Source: Aquirufa rosea (GTDB lineage: Bacteria > Bacteroidota > Bacteroidia > Cytophagales > Spirosomataceae). Taken from it: 64,000 nt of DNA. Both the position numbers and the translations under genes were made by a program. Location: contig NZ_SDHY01000001.1 of assembly GCF_004118285.1 (NCBI RefSeq), forward strand, positions 620,001 to 684,000, given 5' to 3'. The notes below the pieces were generated by a model. The model did no database searches. It worked only from the letters and a program-made list of their open reading frames with translations, and was not told the DNA's origin. Positions 54,304-62,700 of this stretch are shown piece by piece. Positions within the stretch are counted from its first letter, which is position 1; every line of letters starts with the position of its first letter.

Positions 54304-55143
54304 ATGTCGAAAAAAGAACAGCTTGCCCTTAGTCGAAGGAATTTTATTCAACAAGTATCTTTCGCCTCCATTTTCCTTTTATCTGGCGAAGTTAAAGCCC
54401 TTGATCCTATTGAAGTAGAAGCCTTTCGGAAGAAAGTAAAATTACGTTTTATCGTAGCCTCCGATATTCACTATGGTCAGCCCAATACGCCCTTTGAGGC
54501 AATGCTAGATAAAGCCATTGCTCAAATAAACCTATTTCATGCTGAAAACCCATTGGACTTTTGTGTCATGAATGGTGATATCGTCCATGACGATAAGTCT
54601 TGGATGCCTGTTGCCAAACAAAAAATAGATGGATTAAAAATGCCCTATTACGTCACCCGCGGAAATCATGATTTAGTCAATGAAGCTTTTTGGAAAGAAG
54701 TATGGGGCACTCCCCTAAATCATCAGGTAGCACATAAAAATGTCGGTATTTTACTGGGAGACACTTCTAATGAGCAGGGCAAATATTTATGCCCAGATTT
54801 AACCTGGCTTAAAGAACAGTTGGAGGCCAATAAAAAGAAAAAACAAATACTGTTGTTCCTACACATACCCCAAGCTAAATGGACCAAACATGGCATAGAC
54901 CACCCGGAATTTTTTGAATTACTGAAGAAATACCCCAATGTGAAGGCAGCATTTCACGGCCATGAGCATGATCAGGATGGTGTTAAAATGATGAACAATA
55001 CCCCATTTTTATTTGATTCACATATTGGTGGTAGCTGGGGAACATCTTATAAAGGATACCGGGTAGGTGAGTTGTTGAATGACGGCACCCTGATCACTTA
55101 TATGATGAATCCCGAAGTTAAAATGGAGGAATTAAGCTTTTAA
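54304..55143 (+). CDS. Tat-exported metallophosphoesterase
   Basis: A 279-residue calcineurin-like phosphoesterase. A twin-arginine signal SRRNFIQQVSFASIFLLSG marks export in folded form. Metal ligands are in ASDIHYGQ (D54, H56), MNGDIVHDD, VTRGNHDLV, LFLHIPQ and FHGHEHDQDG, all intact. It should hydrolyse a phosphodiester or phosphomonoester outside the cytoplasm; substrate unknown. It lies 110 bp after the glycosidase gene in the same orientation and may be cotranscribed. Confidence 0.88.
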   Translation: MSKKEQLALSRRNFIQQVSFASIFLLSGEVKALDPIEVEAFRKKVKLRFIVASDIHYGQPNTPFEAMLDKAIAQINLFHAENPLDFCVMNGDIVHDDKSWMPVAKQKIDGLKMPYYVTRGNHDLVNEAFWKEVWGTPLNHQVAHKNVGILLGDTSNEQGKYLCPDLTWLKEQLEANKKKKQILLFLHIPQAKWTKHGIDHPEFFELLKKYPNVKAAFHGHEHDQDGVKMMNNTPFLFDSHIGGSWGTSYKGYRVGELLNDGTLITYMMNPEVKMEELSF

Positions 55144-55186
55144 ACGCCAGGATTAAACCTTTTTTTGATGCGAGAAACTAACTCCT

Positions 55187-55219
55187 AACGCTGTTAGGGT
55201 TTGAAACCCTGACAGCGTT
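55187..55219. repeat. 33-nt palindrome, covarying copy of the one at 21968
   Basis: Outer arms AACGCTGT/ACAGCGTT are identical to the copy at 21968. The inner arms are AGGGTTT/AAACCCT instead of AAGGTTT/AAACCTT, so both sides changed together and pairing is kept. It lies between the convergent phosphoesterase and giant T9SS protein genes. Confidence 0.8.
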
Positions 55220-55298
55220 GCGGAAGCAGGTTTAATCAGCCGTTTAACGAATGAGATTTCACTTATGTTGTCCAAGAAATTGATAATCCATATAGAAC

Positions 55299-55327
55299 AA
55301 AAAGGGGAGCTTCATTAGCTCCCTTTT
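55299..55327 (-). terminator. Hairpin terminator of giant T9SS protein gene
   Basis: AAAGGGGAGCT and AGCTCCCTTTT form a stem with one bulged G around loop TCATT, with A/T runs on both sides. It is nine bases from the stop of the minus-strand gene and could work in both directions. Confidence 0.7.
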
Positions 55328-55335
55328 CATTGAAA

Positions 55336-58300
55336 TCAATTGAGCTTCATTCTATTGATATATATAAACGACTGAATGGCGGGCTTTACTCCAGCAAAAT
55401 CGATAACATAATAATATACTCCATCAGGAACGATCTCGCCATTACTAGGCTGTCCACTAACAAAATTAAATTCTCCTCCCCAATCATTTTTATAATTATC
55501 CGATTCAAAAATAATGGCTCCGATTCGGTTAAAGATCGTAATATGATGCTTGGGCATACTGTATAAACCTGGAATAATCAACTTATCATTTTTCCCATCC
55601 CCATTAGGCGAAATACCCTGTGGAGCAAATGGCTCGCAGACATCTTTGTCATTCATATTACTAATTCCATCCTGATCACAATCAGGCAAGCCTCCATAAT
55701 TAATATCCAACTCAAATACATCACTGATTCCATCTCCATCATTATCCAAATCCCGGTAATCAGGTGCACCATTTTTATCGGTGTCCACTGGATTATTAGG
55801 GTCATTTCCAAATTCATCTCGATCTGCTATGCTGTTATTATCCGAATCCAAATCTTGGTAATCATACAGCCCATCACGGTCAGAATCCAGAGGCTTGCTA
55901 GAATCTGGCCCCGCCTCAATCTTATCTGGAATTAAATCATTGTCTGAATCTAAGTCCCTATAATCTGGAATTTGATCTTTATCTGTATCAACCGGTCGAC
56001 TATAATCAGCTCCTGCCTCAAGGCGGTCTGGCATACCATCATTATCTGAATCTATATCCATGTAATCTGGTAAGCCATCTTTATCTGTATCCACAGGTTT
56101 AGAAAAATTAGAACCCGCCTCCAATCTGTCCAATATACCATCATTATCTGAGTCCTCGTCTCTGTAATTAGGAAATCCATCACGGTCAGAATCAATGGGC
56201 GAGAAAGGATTATTTCCTACTTCCAGCGCATCTAATAATCCATCATTATCGGAATCTATGTCGATATAATCTGGCTTAGTATCATTGTCTGAGTCCAATG
56301 GTTTAAATGGATTTAAGCCCGCCTCTATCAAATCACCGATGGTATCATCGTCTGAGTCCAAATCCAAATAATCTGGTTTAGCATCCAAATCACTATCCAT
56401 TGGTTTTGAAGGATTTATACCCGCTTCTATCTTGTCCAAAATACCATCATTATCTGAATCACTATCACGAAAATTTGCCTTCATGTCTCCATCTGTATCC
56501 AAGGGGATCAAAGGATTAGCTCCTACCTCCACTTGATCGGGAATCGAGTCATCATCCGAGTCCATGTCCACATAATCTCTTTTCGCATCCAAATCTGTAT
56601 CCACTGGAAGAGATGGATCTGGACCTGCTTCTATTCGGTCTAATATGGTATCATTGTCAGAGTCTAAATCCAAATAATCAGGAACTCCATCAGCATCAGA
56701 ATCTACGGGTTTGTTCACATTAGCTCCTACCTCAATTTTATCCAAAATAGTATCGTTATCGGCGTCCACATCCCTAAAATCCATGATTCCATCACCATCG
56801 CTATCCAAAGGATTATTCAAGTCTTTGCCTACTTCAATGGCATCAGAAATCCCATCTCCATCACTGTCAATATCCAAGTAATCTGGTTTACCATCGCCGT
56901 TGCTATCTACGGGTTTTAATGGATTAGCACCTGCCTCAATCTTGTCTCCAATTCCATCATTGTCCGAATCCATGTCCTCAAAATCAGCCTTTCCATCCCC
57001 ATCACTATCGATCGGATTCGTATAATTAATTGCCTCAATATTGTCCAAAATCCCATCATTATCGGAATCTATATCCCTAAAGTTGGCGATTTCATCCCCA
57101 TCTACATCAGCCCCCAATTCCACCGAATCAGGAATAGAATCATTGTCAGAATCCAAATCTAAGAAATCTGAAGTGCCATCTTTATCCGCATCTATGACCA
57201 CCATAAACTGTCCCCGGTCATCCCAACCATCCAGAAAATCATCTTTTAATGAAAGACAAGTCGCACATTTATTTTTCCCTTCCCAGGAATCAGGAATGGT
57301 ATCTCCGTCTGAATCAGCATCCAGATAATTGGGTATCCCATCCCCATCATTATCCACATTTCGTTCATCTTGATCTCCCAGCCAATCTCCATCAGCATCC
57401 AAATCTCGGTAATTGGGATAGGTATCCTTATCAGTATCTACTGTACCTTCTACCTGATCTAAAATACCATCATTGTCTGAATCTAAATCAATATAATCTC
57501 TTTTTCCATCTCGATCTGTATCTGGCACTGGCAAAGGTTTTCCTCCCATCGATGTCTCCAATATATCAGCTAGTCCATTCCCATTATTATCGGTCAATAC
57601 CCCTTTCACATCTATTTTGCCGTCATAATTGTCATCTACATTTCCACGGTTAGTATCTGTTCCTTCCCAAGCATCTAATATGCCATCTCCATCAGCATCC
57701 AAATCCAAATAGTTGGGAACTCCATCTCCATCACTATCCTGAACTCCTTCCATCGCATCAAGTATGCCATCATTATCTGAATCTAAATCCAAATAGTTGG
57801 CATGTCTGTCACCATCGGTATCTATATTTCTTTCGATGGAATCATCTATACCATCTCCATCTGAGTCGGTATCTTTTGAATTCAATTTCCCATCCCCATC
57901 AAAATCCTCACATGTTCCTGCCGAGGATGAAGTACCGTAACATTCCATGGAATTGGGAATACCATCTCCATCTTCATCCGTAGAGGAAGTTTCCACAAGC
58001 TGGCTAGTACCTGTTTTACCGGTATTTGAAGTAAATGTAAATGTACCTGAACCCTCTTGACCCGTATAAATCATCCCTAAACTGGTCAAATTAGCGACTC
58101 CATTGACGAAATTACTGGCCAAAGTCAGCTTGTTCACACCCGGTAATCCCGAAATGGTACCTGGCAAGGTGGTGGTGGCAGTGACATTATCCGTAGAGGC
58201 ATTAAATGAAGAAACTACATTACCATACTGGTCTTGAGCGCTCACGGTATTGGTCCCAGTAAAAGCCTTTTCCGACTGTTGGGGACTTTGAATACTAACC

Positions 58301-59487
58301 CCAAATTTACTTAAGGCAGCTGCTGCTACGTTAACAGTAAGATTATCCGTTCCCGTTGAACTAATGGTACCGTTGGTCACGGAGATCGTAGAAGATCCTG
58401 CTTTATATAACCTCATGGAGGCAGTGGCAATACCTGATGAATTAAAGGTTATGAGTGTATTGGATCCAAAATTAGTGGAAGCAACGGTTGAAATAGTACC
58501 ATCTGGAGAGGCACTAGCTCCTGAAAATACCAAGGATTTTGTTCCACCAAAAGTGTAGGATTCATTTCCATATTGATCCAATGCAGTGATCGTTATGGTA
58601 TTGGCAACTCCTGCTGTCAGATTGGTACTCACGGAGGTTATCTTAAATTTTGAAGCATCTCCCCCTCTCAAAGTGATAAATTTGTCATTGATTATAGACC
58701 CTGATTGAAACAAGATAGATCCACTACTGTTTCCCACACTTCCGGTATATTTTATCCCCAAGGCCTCTAAGTCAGCAACCCCATTCACAAAATCGGTGGA
58801 TCGATTAATTCTACTGCCTCCATAACCCAAAACAAATGAACCTACCGTATAATTATTGGTTCCTCTCACATCAATGGGATTGACTGCCGCGTTGAAAGTC
58901 GGAATGAGGTTTTGATAACGGTCTTTAGCTCTTAATAAAAACGTACCTGTAAAATTTTTTCCCGCATATTGCAGCGTATTTGAAAGTTCAAGGTCAATGT
59001 ATTCAAAGGTAGTAGGACTGACCGTTACCGTGAGTTTATCTGCATCACTGGTGGTAATGGTTCCATCTGCCGCGCTGATTTTAGCCTCCTCAGCTTTGTA
59101 TAAAACCATACTGACTGTTGCTACACCATTGGTGAAATTAACGGTGGATGATACTCCAACGTCATTACTATTGATGGTGGGCTTACTCCCAGAGGTAGAA
59201 TTATTGGCCCCAATGAAAACAAGAGATTTATTCCCTTGATAGGTGTTATCAACTGTGCTGGATAAATCCAGGGCCTCAATGGTAATGGTTTGAGTACTTC
59301 CAGCTACTTGAGTTGAAGTTCCAGTTATTCTAAATTTAACAGCAGGACCTGCTATCAGACTCCATGATAGAAATGTTTGAAAAAAAACGAGAGTAGCTAC
59401 AAGAAGGAGCATGCTTCGTTTGGAATGGGCCCAATTCGAGCACAAAGCGCACACTTGGCCTGAGCTTACAAAAGCTTTAGAACACAT
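55336..59487 (-). CDS. Giant Asp-rich calcium-repeat protein, T9SS type B sorting domain
   Basis: A protein of about 1383 residues. A hydrophobic signal (MLLLVATLVFFQTFLSWS, unusually 25 residues in) is followed by about 450 residues of Ig-like/filamin-like modules (FTGTNTVSAQDQYGNVVSSF). An array of Asp-rich units of about 35 residues, thrombospondin type 3-like (DSDGDGIPDS, LDLDSDNDGILD), covers about 510-1285. The last 90 residues match the gliding-motility-associated C-terminal domain (SPNGDGKNDKLIIPGLYSMP, FNRIGAIIFESDNYKNDWGG), the type B signal for T9SS. It is probably a calcium-stiffened surface adhesin. The ATG at 59487 is used, but one at 59412 would put the signal peptide at the N-terminus. 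Confidence 0.87.
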   Translation of the reverse strand: MCSKAFVSSGQVCALCSNWAHSKRSMLLLVATLVFFQTFLSWSLIAGPAVKFRITGTSTQVAGSTQTITIEALDLSSTVDNTYQGNKSLVFIGANNSTSGSKPTINSNDVGVSSTVNFTNGVATVSMVLYKAEEAKISAADGTITTSDADKLTVTVSPTTFEYIDLELSNTLQYAGKNFTGTFLLRAKDRYQNLIPTFNAAVNPIDVRGTNNYTVGSFVLGYGGSRINRSTDFVNGVADLEALGIKYTGSVGNSSGSILFQSGSIINDKFITLRGGDASKFKITSVSTNLTAGVANTITITALDQYGNESYTFGGTKSLVFSGASASPDGTISTVASTNFGSNTLITFNSSGIATASMRLYKAGSSTISVTNGTISSTGTDNLTVNVAAAALSKFGVSIQSPQQSEKAFTGTNTVSAQDQYGNVVSSFNASTDNVTATTTLPGTISGLPGVNKLTLASNFVNGVANLTSLGMIYTGQEGSGTFTFTSNTGKTGTSQLVETSSTDEDGDGIPNSMECYGTSSSAGTCEDFDGDGKLNSKDTDSDGDGIDDSIERNIDTDGDRHANYLDLDSDNDGILDAMEGVQDSDGDGVPNYLDLDADGDGILDAWEGTDTNRGNVDDNYDGKIDVKGVLTDNNGNGLADILETSMGGKPLPVPDTDRDGKRDYIDLDSDNDGILDQVEGTVDTDKDTYPNYRDLDADGDWLGDQDERNVDNDGDGIPNYLDADSDGDTIPDSWEGKNKCATCLSLKDDFLDGWDDRGQFMVVIDADKDGTSDFLDLDSDNDSIPDSVELGADVDGDEIANFRDIDSDNDGILDNIEAINYTNPIDSDGDGKADFEDMDSDNDGIGDKIEAGANPLKPVDSNGDGKPDYLDIDSDGDGISDAIEVGKDLNNPLDSDGDGIMDFRDVDADNDTILDKIEVGANVNKPVDSDADGVPDYLDLDSDNDTILDRIEAGPDPSLPVDTDLDAKRDYVDMDSDDDSIPDQVEVGANPLIPLDTDGDMKANFRDSDSDNDGILDKIEAGINPSKPMDSDLDAKPDYLDLDSDDDTIGDLIEAGLNPFKPLDSDNDTKPDYIDIDSDNDGLLDALEVGNNPFSPIDSDRDGFPNYRDEDSDNDGILDRLEAGSNFSKPVDTDKDGLPDYMDIDSDNDGMPDRLEAGADYSRPVDTDKDQIPDYRDLDSDNDLIPDKIEAGPDSSKPLDSDRDGLYDYQDLDSDNNSIADRDEFGNDPNNPVDTDKNGAPDYRDLDNDGDGISDVFELDINYGGLPDCDQDGISNMNDKDVCEPFAPQGISPNGDGKNDKLIIPGLYSMPKHHITIFNRIGAIIFESDNYKNDWGGEFNFVSGQPSNGEIVPDGVYYYVIDFAGVKPAIQSFIYINRMKLN

Positions 59488-59664
59488 GAACAAGGAAACA
59501 GTTTATAATTTTAAATAACAATCCATCCAAAGGGAATTGTCAAACACAAGGAATTTTACCTCTAATTACAAAAAATCAAGCAAAAAAATATGTAAGCCCA
59601 GTATTTCTTTGTTCTCAAATATAAATTGACAAAAATTTAGTAGGATAACCCTATTAATTCCAAC

Positions 59665-59695
59665 AAAAAAGTCGGACTGTATCTAGTCCGACTTT
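59665..59695 (-). terminator. Rho-independent terminator of second giant T9SS protein
   Basis: A perfect 11-bp stem AAAGTCGGACT/AGTCCGACTTT with a 6-nt loop is followed on the minus strand by a run of six T residues, 57 bases after the stop codon. Confidence 0.9.
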
Positions 59696-59752
59696 CTGCA
59701 CTCATTCAATCTAGAAAGTACAATAACATGACTTTCTACTAACCCGATTGTA

Positions 59753-62700
59753 CTATTTACTTAGGCGATTAACAAACAAATAGGAAGAAATACTGGGCCT
59801 ACCGTCGACAAAATTAATAATATAGAAATAGATCCCATCTACAACACGCCCATCTTGAACCATCAGACTTGATAAGGACTTATTGGTACCATCCCAATCA
59901 TTTTGGTAATTATCAGTCTCATAAACGATGCCTCCCCAGCGATTAAAAATAGTTAAGTGATGGTTTGGTAAGCTCAAAATGCCAGGGATAACAAATGTAT
60001 CATTAATACCATCGCCATTAGGTGAAAAGCCATTTGTCAAATAAGTATCACAAATATCTTTATCTAATTGATTAGGAATGCCATCCTGATCGCAATCCGC
60101 TAAACCACCGTAATTAACATCATTTTCTAACTTATCCGATAGCCCGTCTCCATCATCATCGGAATCTTGAAAATTATATATTCCATCTCCATCCGTGTCT
60201 AATGGGTTTAAAGGATCAGACCCCACCTCATCTCGATCATTTATTCCGTTATTATCTGAATCTATGTCCTGGTAATCAGGTTTTCCATCTTTATCTGAAT
60301 CTATGGGTTGAATCGGATTAGGGCCCACTTCCATTTCATCTAGTATTCCATCTCCATCAGCATCCAGATCCCTAAAATCTGGTATTCCATCTTGATCTGT
60401 ATCTACGGGTTGATTGACATTAGGTCCTAATTCGATGGAATCTAAAATCGTATCATTGTCAGCATCCAAATCTTGATAATCTGGCATACCATCTTGGTCC
60501 GTATCAGTTGCTTTCGCTTGATTAAGTGGTTGAGTCTCTATTTTATCTGAAATTCTGTCATTATCAGAATCCATGTCTATGTAATCTGCTAAGCCATCCA
60601 GGTCAAAATCAATGGGAATTAAACCCTTACCTCGCTCTTGAAAATCGCTATATCCATCATTATCTGAATCCACATCCAAATAATTGAAAATTCCATCACT
60701 GTCGGTATCCGTAGGATGAATGGGATCTGGCCCAGCTTCAATAGCGTCCGATATCAAATCTCCATCCGAATCAACATCTCTATAATCAGGTAGGCCATCT
60801 TGATCTGTGTCCCTTGGTAAAATTGAATTTGAACCCACTTCAACCTTATCAGGAATACCATCATTATCGGAATCCCGATCTATATAATCATAAAAACCAT
60901 CTGAATCCGTATCCAATGGAATAGAAGGATTCAGTCCAAATTCAATTTTGTCTAAAATCAGGTCATTATCTGAATCTATGTCTTCAAAATCAAATAAACC
61001 ATCTCCATCCGCGTCCCATGGGTAGTTGGGATCATAACCAGCTTCCAAACTATCCACTCGACCATCATCATCTGAGTCAAGATCTAGGTAATTAGCAATG
61101 CCATCCCCATCAGTATCTACGGGTATTGAAGTATTTTTACCCGCTTCTTTTTGATCTGGGATCCCATCGGAATCTGAGTCCAAATCGATAAAATCAGGTC
61201 TTCCGTCCCCATCGCTATCCACAGGAATAATTCCCATTCCTTTTTCTATTGCATCCTTTATTCCATCATTATCTGAATCCAAATCCAAGTAATCTGGACT
61301 GCCATCAAAATCAGAATCCAAGGGGAGAATTGGATTTTTACCCACTTCATAAATATCCAAAATACCATCTCCATCGGCATCCGAATCGATGTAATCAGGT
61401 ATACCATCTTGATCAAAATCTTTTGGTTGAAGTGGATTGGAACCGATTTCAATTTGATCTAATAATCCATCATTATCTGAATCGGCATCCTCAAAATCCG
61501 CTATTCCATCTGCATCTGTGTCCCTAGGAATAAATACATCAGCGCCTACTTCTCTTTCATCCGGCAATCCATCATCATCAGAGTCCAGATCCCGGAAATT
61601 GGGCTTTTCATCTCCATCTCGATCTGCGCCTAACTCAACACTATCGGGAATCGTATCATTATCTGAGTCTCCATCGAGGTAGTCAGCCTGACCATCACCA
61701 TCCGTGTCTATTACTACTCGGTATTGCCCTCGGTCATCCCAACCATCGCCTTTTTCATCTTGCAAAAATTGGCAAGTAGCACATTTATTTTTTCCTTCCC
61801 AAGCATCTGGAATACCATCCTGGTCAGAATCATCATCTAAGTAATTAGGTTTGCCATCTAGGTCATTATCACCATCTCGCTCATCACTATCTCCTAACCA
61901 ATCCCCATCTGAATCCAAATCACGGTAATTAGGAATGCCATCACCATCCGGGTCCGAGGTCCGTTCCATTTGATCCATAATGGAATCACCATCCGAATCA
62001 AGATCCAAGTAATCCGGAACACCATCACCATCCGTATCCGTCCTTGGGGCAGCCTTGCCTCCAAAACCAGTTTCAAGAAAATCGGCTAAACCATTTCCAT
62101 TGGCGTCTGGAAATAGTCCATTTTTGTCTAATTTACCATCCCAATTATCATCTAAGGTTCCTCTAATTCGATCCGTAACTTCCCACACGTCCTGAATTCC
62201 ATCTCCATCACTATCGCTGTCGATGTAATTTGGAATTCCATCTCCATCCAAATCACCCTCTCCTTCAATTGCATCCAAGATTCCATCATTATCTGAATCT
62301 AAATCTTGGTAATTGGCAATACCATCTCCATCCGTATCTATATTTTTCTCCACTAAATCAGATATCCCGTCATTATCTGAATCTGTATCTAGATAATTGT
62401 GAATACCGTCTCCATCCGCATCATTCCCCAGCTCCATTTTATCGGAAATACCATCTTTATCAGAATCTGTATCCAAATAATCAGGAATACCATCTCCATC
62501 ACTATCGATATCTTGCAAAGACAATGGATTCCCTCCACGTTCGTAAGTATCATTCAATCCATCTCCATCACGGTCACCAGACAAAATAACCATGGAAGCG
62601 CTAACTGAAATATTTCCAGTTTGTTTACTAAAAGTAAAAGTACCCGAACCCTCATTGCCCAAAAATTGTATACCCAGCGAAGTTAAATTGGCTACTCCAT

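Noticed and set aside
57041-57653. Long plus-strand open frames opposite the first giant protein
   Set aside because: They are shadows of the Asp-rich repeat coding frame; their low-complexity His/Leu/Tyr products are what the complement of GAT-rich repeats yields.
55600-57900. Regularly spaced short DNA repeats resembling a CRISPR array
   Set aside because: The repeats are in frame and encode DSDNDG-type units; there are no constant repeats with unique spacers and no cas genes.
61249-62608. Plus-strand open frames rich in His, Leu and Tyr opposite the second giant protein
   Set aside because: Same cause: antisense of the calcium-repeat array, with no start signals or known domains.
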